Below are positions 7,478 to 17,011 of a DNA stretch of 37,967 bases, in pieces (the first letter of the stretch is position 1; every line of letters begins with the position of its first letter). The translations under genes and the position numbers were made by a program. The notes under the pieces were generated by a model. The model saw nothing but the letters and a program-made list of their open reading frames with translations, did not search any database and was not told where the DNA came from. This DNA comes from Nitrospira sp. bin75 (GTDB lineage: Bacteria > Nitrospirota > Nitrospiria > Nitrospirales > UBA8639). The DNA is taken from the NCBI GenBank assembly GCA_002238765.1, contig MPMZ01000027.1, positions 1-37,967 of the forward strand. The letters run 5' to 3'.

Positions 7478-7888
7478 TCACTCTGAAAACGTGATCCCCG
7501 TCTCCTGCACTTCCCGGTACGGGAGCAGCCACACGAGCGACTCATCGTGGATGTCGACGACCTGGATGCGGTTGCCCCAGGGGTCGCGGAAATCGCACCG
7601 GAACGGCGGTTCCAGCGTCAGGCCGTATTTGTTGACGAGTTTCTCCCGCACTTCATTGACTTGCGCGTCGTCCCGGACCATGATGCCGAAGTGTTTCATG
7701 CGGTCGGGTTGCAGGGTTTCCACTTCGAAGATGGCCAGGAACTGATGCTCCCCGAGTTTGCACCAGGCGGCTCCCTCTCCTCCCCGCAGCATTTCCAGGT
7801 TGAACACGTCCGAATAAAATTCCACGGCTTTCTGCGCGTCGTCCACTTCGATGACGACGTGATTACATCCATAGACTTGAACGGCCAT
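7478..7888 (-). CDS. VOC-family (glyoxalase-fold) protein
   Basis: 136 residues from the ATG at 7886-7888, preceded by AAGGAGATGG; a longer frame upstream is ignored for that reason. The vicinal oxygen chelate fold is seen as two beta-alpha-beta modules: NHVVIEVDDAQKAVEFYSDVF at the start and KHFGIMVRDDAQVNEVREKL in the middle, ending in DFRDPWGNRIQVVDIHD. Likely metal ligands are H10 and H66; the usual final Glu is Gln in GNRIQVVD, so metal binding may be altered. The substrate cannot be predicted. It lies downstream of prfC on the same strand, 107 nt away. Confidence 0.85.
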   Translation of the reverse strand: MAVQVYGCNHVVIEVDDAQKAVEFYSDVFNLEMLRGGEGAAWCKLGEHQFLAIFEVETLQPDRMKHFGIMVRDDAQVNEVREKLVNKYGLTLEPPFRCDFRDPWGNRIQVVDIHDESLVWLLPYREVQETGITFSE

Positions 7889-7995
7889 TGCTCCATCTCC
7901 TTGGTTTAGATAAGACTCTCCAGTTGCTATGGGAATCATACCAGATTTTCCGGGATCAGGCGTTCTCGCAAGGAAAAAGGTTCTTGAGAAAAAGG

Positions 7996-9700
7996 CTACC
8001 CCATCTCCAGGAGATCGTGGTCGGGGTTGTGTTCTTTGGCGAAGGTCTTGGACCAGGGGGAACGGAAGAGCACGATGGGACGGTCCCGGTGATCTTTGAC
8101 GATCATGGCGTCGCTCGGGGCGCGAAAGGTGTCGAGGTCTCCGACCAACCAGGCGCTGCACGCATAGCTCAACGGCTCCAGTCGCGTCTCCACCCGGTAT
8201 TCATTGCGGAGGCGGAATTCCAAAACGTCGAACTGGAGGCGGCCCACCGCGGCGGCGAGGAAGTCCAGGTCATCGAGGCTCCGGAGAATCTGCACCGTGC
8301 CTTCGGCGGCCATCTGCTCCATGCCTTTGTCAAAGGCTTTGCGTTTGCCCACGTCGGTGGGCTGCACCCTGGCGAAGACCTCCGGTTGAAACTGGGGAAG
8401 CGGTTGATAGTTGAACCCGTCACTCAGTGAGATGGTATCGCCGATGGCAAACTGTCCCGGGTTGATCACGCCGATGATGTCTCCGGGATACGCCACGTCC
8501 ACGGTGTGGCGGCCCTTGGCCACGCGACTGTGTGCCCCTCGGCCTAACTGCTCCGGTTTCACTCACGCCGCTGAGGCCCACAGGACACGCAACGTCCACG
8601 GTGTGGCGGCCCTTGGCCACGAGACTGTGCGGACGGGACAGGCGCACGTCATTGCCCAGGCGGTGATGTTTGACCACCATGTCGCGCTCGAAGCGGCCGG
8701 AGCAGACTCGCAGGAACGCCGTGCTGTCACGATGGCGGGGATTCATGTTCGCCTGGATTTTGAAGATATAGGCGCTGAACGGCCGCTCCACCGGGTCCAC
8801 GACGATTTGCGTGCCGTCGTGCCGGTCCGCGGTTCGCGGGATGGCGGCCGGCGCCATGTCTACAAAGGCGTCGAAGAAGTTTTCGATGCCGAAGTTCGTG
8901 AGCGCGGAGGCAAAAAATACGGGCGTCACCTCCCCGTTGAGAAAGGCCTCCCGAGAATACGGGTTACCGGCCACGTCCAACAGTTCCAGATCGTGGTTGA
9001 CCTCCCGCAAGATGTCTTCCTCGATCAGAGCCTCGGCTTCAGGGCTGTCCCAATCAATTTCCGTGCGTTCGGCTTGAGCGGACCCGTGCGCCGCCATTTT
9101 TTTAAACAGCGAGATCCGGCGCGTGGCGCGGTCCACGACGCCCGCGAATTGTTGCCCCGACCCGACGGGCCAATCGATCGGATTGGCGTGAATCCGCAGG
9201 ACATCTTCCACCTCCGCCATGAGGTCGAGCGGCGGGCGTCCCGGCAGGTCCATTTTGTTGATCAGCGTCAGCACGGGGATCTTGCGCAGGCGGCACACCT
9301 CGAACAGTTTCCGGGTTTGGGTTTCGACGCCTTTGGCCGCGTCGATGACCATCACGGCGCTATCCGCGGCGGTGAGTGTCCGGTACGTATCTTCGCAGAA
9401 ATCCTGGTGGCCCGGTGTATCGAGCACGTTGATGACGGTCTGTTTGTATTGGAACTGCATGGCCGACGCGGTGATCGAGATCCCTCGCTCCTGTTCCATT
9501 TCCATCCAGTCGGAGGTCGCCGTTTTGGCGCTTTTCCGGCTTCCCACCATGCCGGCCGTGCGGACCATCCCCGAATAGAGCAGCAGTTTTTCCGTGACGG
9601 TGGTTTTTCCCGCGTCGGGATGACTGATAATGGCGAAGGTCCGGCGTTTTTTAGCCTGGGCCCGAACGTCGTTTTGAATGTGCGGGTCTGATGTGACCAT
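7996..9700 (-). pseudogene. prfC: Peptide chain release factor 3, frameshifted
   Basis: RF3 is the GTPase that removes RF1/RF2 from the ribosome after termination. The first part reads normally from the ATG at 9698-9700: G1 (SHPDAGKTT), G3 (DTPGHQDF), G4 (NKMD), then LSRPHSLVAKGRHTVDVA. There a 97-bp insertion (8491-8587) shifts the frame. The rest of the protein (YPGDIIGVINPGQFAIGDT to the end DHDLLEMG at 7996) is intact in another frame. Removing exactly 97 bp would restore a full-length RF3. As it stands the product would be truncated and lack domain III. RF3 is dispensable in many bacteria; an assembly error is the alternative. It starts 16 nt after the stop of the TolC-like gene. Confidence 0.85.
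8491..8629. repeat. 42-bp direct repeats bounding the prfC disruption
   Basis: Segments 8491-8532 and 8588-8629 match at 40 of 42 positions and are separated by 55 bp with no similarity to the flanks. The repeat encodes the RF3 stretch VAKGRHTVDVA in both copies, in different frames. The offset of 97 bp is not a multiple of three. Confidence 0.85.
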
Positions 9701-9716
9701 GGGTGATGACAATCGG

Positions 9717-11039
9717 CTAGAGTGCTTCGAGCCGGCCCTGGGCTCTGGCGAGATCTACGCGCGAGGCGTTGAAATTGAACAGTGCTTCAATGAGGTTGTC
9801 CCGGGCTTGCGCCACCCGCGTTTGGGCGTCCGTGACTTCGATGTTGGTCGCCAGGCCGACCGCGAAGCGCCGCCGGGCCAGACGAAGTTCCTGGAACGCC
9901 AACCGAAGCCCTTCCTTAGCCACGGCGACCTGTTGTTGGGTCGATTCCATCGTCAACAGGGCGTCCCGGACTTCCAATCCGACTTGCCGTTCGACGTCAC
10001 GCGTTCTGATGGATTCCAGGCGAACCAGACTGCGCTGTTCGGAAATGCGGCCTTCACGCTGGCCGCCGTCGAACAGGGGAATGGAGAGCAGGACCTGGAC
10101 GTTGTCGGTGGTTAGCGCGTCACCGGGCTGGTTCCCGATCAATCCCAAGTCGCCGCTGCCCGCGAGAGAGGGCACGCGTTCCATGACCACGGAACTTAAG
10201 GTGAGTGCAGCCAAACGTTCCCGTTTTTTTTGGGCTTTGAGTTCGACCCGGTGTTCCCGGGCGACCTGCAGGGCTCCGTCCACGGTCTGCGGGGTGACGG
10301 GGACGAGTTTCAGGTCGTCCGTCAGGATCAACTCCACGTCGAAGGAGAGCCCGATGCCGCGGCTCAGGTTGAGTTTGGCGCTGCCGAAGTCGTTGCGGGC
10401 GACGAGCAAGCGTTGCTTTTCGTTTTCGAGTTGCACTTTCGCGCGGGTGACGTCCAGCCGGGTGGCCATGCCGACCGATTTGCGTTCCATGGCCAGGCGC
10501 AACAGTTCGTTATTGAGCTTGACGTCGGCCAAGCGGGCCTTGACGGATTTTTTGACCCGCAAGGTTTCCAGGTACGCCAGGGCGACCAGGGCCATGGTGT
10601 CCATTTTCTGGGTTTCCGAGTCCAGGCCGGCCACTTCGATATTCGTTCGGGCCGCGCGCCATCTCTGGATCAGACTCAGGCTGAAGAGATTCTGGTTCAG
10701 CGTGATGCGGCCTTCGTAAAAGTCACGGGGAATAGTGCCCCCCCTTCCGCCGAAGGAGCCCAGGAATAATCGCCTTCTCGCTCCGCTGACGCGGGCGGAC
10801 AGGTTAGGCAGCAGGGCTCCGCGCTGGGTCACGGCTTGCTCTTCCGCCTGCGTCACGCGCTCTTTGAAGATCTGCACCGTGGGGTTGTTATCCACGGCCG
10901 CCCGCATGGCGTCACTCATGCTCAGTCGGAGTTCGAGCGGGGGTTGCCGGAACGCGGCCTCATCCCGGGTGTCCTGAGCCCAGGCGAAGCCCGCCATTCC
11001 CGAGAACCAAACGATGCCGGCGAAGATGATGGCGATCAT
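9717..11039 (-). CDS. TolC-family outer membrane efflux channel
   Basis: 440 residues with a cleavable signal peptide (residues 1-21, ending GFAWA before QDTRDEA). Two OEP repeats are visible, each with long helices (MSDAMRAAVDNNPTVQIFKE; later LRLARRRFAVGLATNIEVTD and VAQARDNLIEALFNFNASRV). This fits a trimeric outer-membrane channel with a periplasmic tunnel. The ATG at 11037-11039 has a GAAGAGG ribosome site. It is the third gene of an MFP-RND-OEP operon, 52 nt after the RND gene, and would form the exit duct of that pump. Confidence 0.93.
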   Translation of the reverse strand: MIAIIFAGIVWFSGMAGFAWAQDTRDEAAFRQPPLELRLSMSDAMRAAVDNNPTVQIFKERVTQAEEQAVTQRGALLPNLSARVSGARRRLFLGSFGGRGGTIPRDFYEGRITLNQNLFSLSLIQRWRAARTNIEVAGLDSETQKMDTMALVALAYLETLRVKKSVKARLADVKLNNELLRLAMERKSVGMATRLDVTRAKVQLENEKQRLLVARNDFGSAKLNLSRGIGLSFDVELILTDDLKLVPVTPQTVDGALQVAREHRVELKAQKKRERLAALTLSSVVMERVPSLAGSGDLGLIGNQPGDALTTDNVQVLLSIPLFDGGQREGRISEQRSLVRLESIRTRDVERQVGLEVRDALLTMESTQQQVAVAKEGLRLAFQELRLARRRFAVGLATNIEVTDAQTRVAQARDNLIEALFNFNASRVDLARAQGRLEAL

Positions 11040-11091
11040 AACGGCCTCTTCAAACTGGTTGTTGCCACGATGTTGTCCATAACTCTCCCGA

Positions 11092-14000
11092 TCACGTCTC
11101 CCGGATTTCCGGGCCCAGGACTGCTTCTGACGGCGCGGTCCGTCCCTTGAGTTTCCAGCTCATCATGAGGCTGAAGATCGCCGGGACGAGGAGCAGCGTA
11201 AACATGGTCGAGAGCATGAGCCCGCCGAGCACCACGCTGCCGATACCCCGGTACAATTCCGATCCGGCGCCCGAGGCCAGGACCAGCGGCAGGAGGCCGA
11301 ATGTCGTGGTCAGCATGCTCATCATGATGGGCCTGACGCGGGATCGCACGGATTGGGCGATGGCTTCACGGGCCGGCATGCCGGCCGTCGCCCGGTCTTC
11401 TTCGGATGCCCACAGATTGAGCCGTTGCGGATCCATAAAGTTCAGGGCCTGGTGCACGACCAGGATGGCATTGTTGACCACGACGCCGATCAGGATGATG
11501 AACCCCAACATGGTCAGGACGTCCATGGGTTGATGGGCAATCACGCGGTTGACGACGGACAGCCCGAGCAAACCACCGGCCGCGGCCAACGGCACGCTGA
11601 AAATAATCACCAAAGGATACAGGAAACTTTCAAACAATGCGGCCATGAGCAAATAGGTTATGAGCAACGCCAGGAGAAGGTTGTATTTCAGGGCGTCATA
11701 GGTTTTCGTGAGATCGTCCGCCGTGCCTGCCAGGTGAATAGTATAGAGGCGCCCGAGATTCCCCTCTTCTTCGATCGGACGGACAACCTGCTGTTGGATC
11801 AGGTCCATGGCCGTCTCTAACGGAATGTGACTCGGCGGAATGACCTGGATGGTGATGGCCCGTTCCCGTTCAATATGGTTGATTTGTTCGGGGCCTGCCA
11901 CGAGCGTGACCTCGGCAATGTCGCCGACCGTGGTGAGGCGGCCGCCCGGGGTGAAGATAGGCAGGTTCGCCAGGTCCTGCGTGCGTTCGGCGTACCGGTC
12001 GATGCCCCGGATGGTGAGATCGATCTCGTCGCCTTCAAATTGATAGTCACTCGCCTTGGCTCCATCCACCAGGGCGTCAATGGTAAAGCCGAGCGCCTGA
12101 TTCGTCATTTGCACGTCGGCCGCCCGGTCCCGCTTCAGATGGACTCGCACTTCGGGACTGCCCAGGTCGAGACTCGGCTTCGGGCGAACCTGTGAACCCG
12201 GCAGGATTGCCTGAATCTGTCCGAAGATCCGTCCGCCCAGGGCGAGGAGTTTGTCGAGGTCCGGCCCGGTAATTTCAATGTCGATGTTCCGCCCTTCTCC
12301 CAACCCTCGTTGAAACAGACTGCTTTGGGTCACGATGCCGATGATCCCGGGAAGATCAGCCAGGGCGCGTCGAAACACCGGGATCAGGTCGCGAATATCC
12401 GCATCGTCGTTTGTGCGACCGCCCATGAACACGCCACGTCCACGTGCCACGTAGAAGAAATTGCGGATACTGGGACCATCCAGGGCGGCTTCTTCCGGGG
12501 ACCCGGGTTCGGCGTCCCAATGGGGAGTGAGGACGCTCTCGATGGATTCTCCCAACCGCACGTACTTCTCCGTGTTGTAGCCGGGCGGGGGCAGGACCAC
12601 GCCGAAGATCAGATTGCGATTGCCGCTGGGCAGGTATTCGGCTTTCGGCAGGAACTGCGTGATGACGCCGAGGGCGAACACCGTGAGTCCCAAGACGATC
12701 ACCATGCGCGCGCCGACGCTGCCGCACATCCAGTACACGAAATCGCCGATCCTGTCGGCTATTTTTTTCTTTCGGCCGGCCCTCCGGCGCCGGCCGCGGT
12801 TCGTGGTCGTCAGAATGCGCGCGGACAGGCACGGGATCACGGTAATGGAGACCAGGAGGCTCAGCCCGACTCCGGCGCTGATGGCGATGGCAATGTCCCG
12901 AAAGAGTTGTCCGGCCTGTTCCTCGATGAACACGATGGGCACGAAGACCGCAATGGTCGTGAGCGTGCTGGCCAGCACCGCGCCCCAGACTTCAGTGGTG
13001 CCGTCATAGGCGGCCTTCCACAGCGATTTGCCCGATTCCCGGTGACGATAGATGTTTTCCAGGACGACGATGGAATTGTCGACCAGCATCCCCCCCGCCA
13101 GCGTCATGCCGGCGAGACTGATCACGTTCACGTTCCGGTCCAATACCCACAAGGCGATGAAGGTGCCCATGATACTGACGGGAATGGCCAACCCGACCAC
13201 GAAGGTCGTGCTCGCGGTGCGCAGGAACAGGAAGAGTATCGTCACGGCGAGGATGCCGCCGATGACCAGGTTCTTCTGCACCAAGTTGATGGAACTGTAG
13301 ATGTAGTCCGTTTCGTCGTAGACCTGAAACAGCGTGAAGCCGCGTCGTTGGAGAATTTCGTCGTTCAATTCCTCAACGGCTTCTCGCAGGTGCTGCATCG
13401 TGTCCAGGGTATTGGCCCCGGTCTCGCGGATGGCGTTGACGGCAATGGAATTGCGCCCCATTTCCCGGACGACGTGTTGCGGCTCCTGGTACGCGACGCT
13501 GACGGTCGCCACGTCCCGCACGTACACCGGCGCGCCGTCCCGCCTGGCAATAATGACGTTCCCCACGTCTTCGGGGCTTTGGTATTCGCCGGTAGTTCTG
13601 ACGACGTACGAGCGTTTGCCTTCATCGAAGTCCCCCGCGCTGTAATCGCGATTTTCCTGGTCCAGCGCCTGAGCCAGTTCCAGCACCGTCAGGGAACGGA
13701 TGGCCAGTTTCAAGGGGTCCACGAGGACTCTCAGCTCCCGTTTTCGCCCCCCGTACACGTTCGATGCGGCCACTCCCGGAATGCGTTCGAACCGCGCCTT
13801 GATCACGTCTTCCGCGAAATCCCGCATGGTATCGATTTCGACGGGGTTGTCTTCCGACGGTTCGAAAATGAACCATCCCATGGCGCTGCCGCGCGTATTG
13901 GCGCTACTGATGACGGGTTCGTCGACTTCGTCGGGATATTCCTTGACCTGATTGAGGCGGTTGGAGACGCGAAGAAGCGCCGTCTCGGTATTGGTTCCGG

Positions 14001-14289
14001 CCGGAAACCGAAGGATGATTTCAGCGGAGTCGTAGGAACTTTCGCCGAACATTTTCTCCAGCCCTTCCACACCTTTCAGTTGCTCTTCCTGTTTGTCCAC
14101 GATTTCGCGTTCGACTTCCTTGGGGCTGGCCCCCTGCCACCGGGTCGCAATCGTGATCTCGGGTTTGGAGACGTCGGGTGTGAGCTGGATGGGCAGCTTC
14201 ATGAGCGAGACGAGCCCGAAGAGGGACACGAGAATCACGACCACGGTCGTGGTGACGGGGTAGCGGATGGCGAATTGAATGACGTTCAT
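11092..14289 (-). CDS. RND efflux transporter, HAE1-type inner-membrane pump
   Basis: 1065 residues, full length. Twelve transmembrane segments are arranged as TM1 (FAIRYPVTTTVVVILVSLFG), a large periplasmic loop, TM2-6, a second loop, and TM7-12. TM4 carries LAGGMLVDNSIVVLENIYRHR, with a single Asp where the AcrB group has a pair (DD), so proton relay details may differ. The pump is powered by proton motive force and exports hydrophobic or amphiphilic compounds. The ATG overlaps the end of the MFP gene by 4 nt (ATGA), so translation is coupled. The substrate cannot be inferred. Confidence 0.95.
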   Translation of the reverse strand: MNVIQFAIRYPVTTTVVVILVSLFGLVSLMKLPIQLTPDVSKPEITIATRWQGASPKEVEREIVDKQEEQLKGVEGLEKMFGESSYDSAEIILRFPAGTNTETALLRVSNRLNQVKEYPDEVDEPVISSANTRGSAMGWFIFEPSEDNPVEIDTMRDFAEDVIKARFERIPGVAASNVYGGRKRELRVLVDPLKLAIRSLTVLELAQALDQENRDYSAGDFDEGKRSYVVRTTGEYQSPEDVGNVIIARRDGAPVYVRDVATVSVAYQEPQHVVREMGRNSIAVNAIRETGANTLDTMQHLREAVEELNDEILQRRGFTLFQVYDETDYIYSSINLVQKNLVIGGILAVTILFLFLRTASTTFVVGLAIPVSIMGTFIALWVLDRNVNVISLAGMTLAGGMLVDNSIVVLENIYRHRESGKSLWKAAYDGTTEVWGAVLASTLTTIAVFVPIVFIEEQAGQLFRDIAIAISAGVGLSLLVSITVIPCLSARILTTTNRGRRRRAGRKKKIADRIGDFVYWMCGSVGARMVIVLGLTVFALGVITQFLPKAEYLPSGNRNLIFGVVLPPPGYNTEKYVRLGESIESVLTPHWDAEPGSPEEAALDGPSIRNFFYVARGRGVFMGGRTNDDADIRDLIPVFRRALADLPGIIGIVTQSSLFQRGLGEGRNIDIEITGPDLDKLLALGGRIFGQIQAILPGSQVRPKPSLDLGSPEVRVHLKRDRAADVQMTNQALGFTIDALVDGAKASDYQFEGDEIDLTIRGIDRYAERTQDLANLPIFTPGGRLTTVGDIAEVTLVAGPEQINHIERERAITIQVIPPSHIPLETAMDLIQQQVVRPIEEEGNLGRLYTIHLAGTADDLTKTYDALKYNLLLALLITYLLMAALFESFLYPLVIIFSVPLAAAGGLLGLSVVNRVIAHQPMDVLTMLGFIILIGVVVNNAILVVHQALNFMDPQRLNLWASEEDRATAGMPAREAIAQSVRSRVRPIMMSMLTTTFGLLPLVLASGAGSELYRGIGSVVLGGLMLSTMFTLLLVPAIFSLMMSWKLKGRTAPSEAVLGPEIRET

Positions 14290-15422
14290 GGGTCGTTGCC
14301 GGGAGCCTCGACAGGAGCGTCCAACACACGCACGGGTTGACCGGGGAACAGGCGTTCGTTGCCTTCCACCACGACGGTCATGCCTTCCCGGATCGGCCCT
14401 TCGATTTCCACGAGGTCATCGACGTGCAGGACGGCGGTCACCGGGAGTTGCTCGACGATCCCCTCGTTCACCCGAAACACGAATTGCTTGCCTCCCCGGA
14501 GGACCAGGGCGTCCTTCGGGATCACGATCCCCTGGTGAGGCCGGTCGATCCGGAACGTGACGCGGGATACCATGCCGCTCTTGATCGCCAAAGCGGGATT
14601 CGGGATAGCCACTTTGACCGGAAAGGTTCTCGCGGCTCGATCGGCCTGGGCGACCAGCGAGAACACGCTACCCCGGGCCTCAAACTCCGGCAGGCCGTCG
14701 AAGGTGGCGGTGACGGGGGCATGGATTTGAATATGACTCACGTAGCGTTCCGGAAGAGGAACTTCGATTTGCACGCGCGACAGGTCAACCATCTCGACAA
14801 CCGCGCCGCCTTCTTCCACCCACTGCCCGATCTCCGTAAATTCCTGCGTAATCCATCCATCAAACGGCGCGACGACTTTGGACTTGTTCAGGGAGTCTCT
14901 GACCTGCCGGATGTCGGCCTCCAATTGAGACAGGTGTTCTTTCAGCGCCGCTTCTTCGGCCACGGCGGCATCGAAGTCTTTCTGGGTCACGAGTTCTCTT
15001 TGAAAGAGGACGCGGACCCGGTTCAAATCCCGTTTGGCTCGTTGATAGCGAGCGCCGGACTCTCGATAAAGGGCCACGGCTGAATCGAGCCGGATCCGCA
15101 AGGTCTCCGTGCGCAAACGCGCCAGGAGTTGCCCGCGTGTGACCTTCATGCCTTCTTCCGCGGGAAAGGCCTGGACCAACCCTTCGACTTCGCTGGCCAC
15201 GACGCTACGTTTCCATGGTTCAACGGTCCCGACCAGCGTGGCGGTTTGCTTCACCTCTTGTTGAAGAACCGGTGCGACACGGACCGGCGCGGGCGGAGGA
15301 GCCGGGGGAGGAGGGGCGGCTTGTTGCTCGTTACATGCCGGGAGGGCAACCAGGCACAGGATCACGAAGAGAGGCCGGCAGGCCCTGCGAAACCACTGCT
15401 GAAACGGGTGCGGGATCATCAT
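14286..15422 (-). CDS. RND periplasmic adaptor (membrane fusion) lipoprotein
   Basis: 378 residues from the ATG at 15420-15422; a TTG 15 nt upstream is the alternative. A lipoprotein signal ends in the lipobox LPAC (followed by NEQQAAPPPP), so it should be lipid-anchored in the periplasm. Next come a biotinyl-lipoyl-like half (VGTVEPWKRSVVASEVEGLV), a coiled-coil hairpin (about residues 110-180), the second lipoyl half (VVAPFDGWITQEFTEIGQWV) and beta-barrel domains. It joins the RND pump to the TolC-like channel. It is the first gene of the operon and sits behind the promoter at 15477-15504. Confidence 0.93.
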   Translation of the reverse strand: MMIPHPFQQWFRRACRPLFVILCLVALPACNEQQAAPPPPAPPPAPVRVAPVLQQEVKQTATLVGTVEPWKRSVVASEVEGLVQAFPAEEGMKVTRGQLLARLRTETLRIRLDSAVALYRESGARYQRAKRDLNRVRVLFQRELVTQKDFDAAVAEEAALKEHLSQLEADIRQVRDSLNKSKVVAPFDGWITQEFTEIGQWVEEGGAVVEMVDLSRVQIEVPLPERYVSHIQIHAPVTATFDGLPEFEARGSVFSLVAQADRAARTFPVKVAIPNPALAIKSGMVSRVTFRIDRPHQGIVIPKDALVLRGGKQFVFRVNEGIVEQLPVTAVLHVDDLVEIEGPIREGMTVVVEGNERLFPGQPVRVLDAPVEAPGNDP

Positions 15423-15476
15423 AACGGGAGCGATCAACGAAGCCGATAATCATATCTCTCAGTCAATAATAAGGAT

Positions 15477-15504
15477 ATTCTACTATATGAAAACCACGTG
15501 TCAA
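15477..15504 (-). promoter_or_regulatory. Sigma70-type promoter of the efflux operon
   Basis: On the minus strand TTGACA (15504-15499), a 16-nt spacer and TAGAAT (15482-15477), about 55 nt before the adaptor start. The surrounding 80 bp are clearly AT-rich compared with the genes on both sides. No obvious operator palindrome or adjacent regulator gene was found. Confidence 0.7.
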
Positions 15505-15566
15505 AATTAGAACACGCAGTCAGGTCTTTGCAACTCTTACCCGACAGGATGACGCAACGACGCCGG

Positions 15567-16268
15567 TTATTGAAAGGAATCGGGAGAGTTTTTCGACTCG
15601 CCCGGGGAGGGTAGAGCCGAAGCATCGCCGGCAGGTGCTTTGCCGGTCTTCCCGTTGGCGGTGCCGCCCGAAACCCCGCCCGAGACGATGAAGGTCATGA
15701 TGTCGGCGCTGTCGGCGTGGAGGGGGCGGATCTGACTGCGCGGCACGATCAGCAGGTTGCCGGCAAAGTTGTAGGATTGCGGAAAGTACACGGCGACCCG
15801 GTCTTCCAGCCCCAACAGGTCCAGGTTCTGGCGCGTGACGAACCCGATCGCCTCCGCGTTTCCACCCGGCATCAGCGTGACGAGGACGGGTTGATCGAAA
15901 CGCTTTTTTTCACCCATGAACGCTTCGATGAGATCCTTGAGCGACGTGTAAACCAGTTTGACAAAGGGCGTGCGGGTCAGGACTTTTTCCAAAGAACCCA
16001 TGGCGCCGCGAAAGAACACGTTCGAAGCCAGGCGGCCGACGAGCACGAGCATGCCGATGGTGAGGATGAACCCGATCCCCGGAATAGGGATATTCAGCCA
16101 GCCGTCAATGAAATTGAACACGAGGAAGACGACGTAGATGGTGACGGCTACCGGGACCACGAGAAATAGGCCTTCAAAGAAATTCTGCACGAACTCCTGC
16201 GTGTCCCAGCGCTTGGGAATGACTTCGTTCTTGAGAGATTTAAAAATTTCTTTCCAGTCAAAACTCAT
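15567..16268 (-). CDS. DUF502 family membrane protein
   Basis: 233 residues. Two transmembrane segments (FFEGLFLVVPVAVTIYVVFLVF, residues about 29-50, and IGFILTIGMLVLVGRLASNVF, about 65-86) are followed by the family signature TRTPFVKLVYTSLKDLIEAFMGEK and a soluble beta-rich domain (VLVTLMPGGNAEAIGFVTRQ; VYFPQSYNFAGNLLIVPRSQIRPL). The last 35 residues are a Gly/Ser/Pro-rich tail. The function of the family is unknown. It is oriented like the efflux operon but separated from it by 144 nt holding that operon's promoter. Confidence 0.9.
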   Translation of the reverse strand: MSFDWKEIFKSLKNEVIPKRWDTQEFVQNFFEGLFLVVPVAVTIYVVFLVFNFIDGWLNIPIPGIGFILTIGMLVLVGRLASNVFFRGAMGSLEKVLTRTPFVKLVYTSLKDLIEAFMGEKKRFDQPVLVTLMPGGNAEAIGFVTRQNLDLLGLEDRVAVYFPQSYNFAGNLLIVPRSQIRPLHADSADIMTFIVSGGVSGGTANGKTGKAPAGDASALPSPGESKNSPDSFQ

Positions 16269-16704
16269 GCGAACGGCCTCCGGATCAATCGCTCAATGCC
16301 TTGACTCTAACCGGAGAGCAGGCCTTGAGACAAGGGCCTGCGGGGAGCAAGCATCTTTGTTTTTCTCATGCGGGGTGTCGCCCCCGCACGACGAGGTCCT
16401 TTTGTTTCGGCAAAAGGACCCAAAACCATTGGCGCCCGGGCGTGGCCCAAGGGGTGCCTTTGCCCCAGTCCCGATTGCTTGGGCTGCGGAACTCGCTTCG
16501 CTCAGACAGTCCTCGCCCCCAAAGAGGTTTCGGGACAGGGGCACAGCCACGCCCGAAGGCGCCGGAACTTGGTGGCATGAGATGCCGCCGCTACAACTGC
16601 GGAGAGGCCGCGATACCTCGGGATCATTTGACACCCGGCGCAGCAACCCGTCACAGTAAGAGGCGTTTCGTGATTCATCCACTTCACCCAGAAAGGCGCA
16701 CATT
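16269..16704. repeat. GC-rich dispersed repeat region with hairpins
   Basis: A 430-bp stretch without a credible gene; open frames exist on both strands but are compositionally odd (runs such as LSERSEFRS). It contains an exact 10-bp inverted repeat GGTCCTTTTG/CAAAAGGACC (16395-16420, 6-nt loop) and a GC-rich one GCGGGG/CCCCGC (about 16370-16388). The pattern fits a non-autonomous dispersed element. Confidence 0.5.
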
Positions 16705-16965
16705 GTGGCAGGCGAAGCCTCACCGCGGAAACCGTCCTCCAGATCAAAAGAACCTCTCGACACCGAAATCCTGACGGTCCACGTGGAGCGTGAAGGCCAA
16801 CAAGTCAGCGCCAAATGGGGGCTGAATCCGAGATTGAAAGAGGAATTGACTCCCGAGGAATGGCAAGAGGTGACGGACATCATGGGGAAAGTCACCGACA
16901 TCGTGGGAAAACGGTTTTCGGAAATGTTGACCCAAAGTCCGACGGAAACCGGCGGAAACGCATAA
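16705..16965 (+). CDS. Small hypothetical protein
   Basis: 86 residues from a GTG start with a GAAAGG ribosome site about 9 nt upstream. The middle part reads ILTVHVEREGQQVSAKWG and then KEELTPEEWQEVTDIMGKVT, giving a beta-hairpin followed by an amphipathic helix. Composition is normal for a cytoplasmic protein. I do not recognise a family. It is the only plus-strand gene between the DUF502 and radical SAM genes. Confidence 0.55.
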   Translation: MAGEASPRKPSSRSKEPLDTEILTVHVEREGQQVSAKWGLNPRLKEELTPEEWQEVTDIMGKVTDIVGKRFSEMLTQSPTETGGNA

Positions 16966-17011
16966 GCACGCCGATCGTCCCTGAGCCCCGGCGCTCGTGC
17001 GCCAACCCTTC

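Noticed and set aside
8411-9691. 426-codon plus-strand frame opposite prfC
   Set aside because: Shadow of the RF3 gene; no family resemblance and no ribosome site.
12310-14340. 676-codon plus-strand frame opposite the RND pump
   Set aside because: Shadow frame in GC-rich DNA; rich in His, Asp, Gly and Arg with no domain, while the opposite strand encodes a complete RND transporter.
16293-16901. Overlapping frames on both strands in the repeat block
   Set aside because: They arise from the repeat itself and have low-complexity, non-protein-like sequence.
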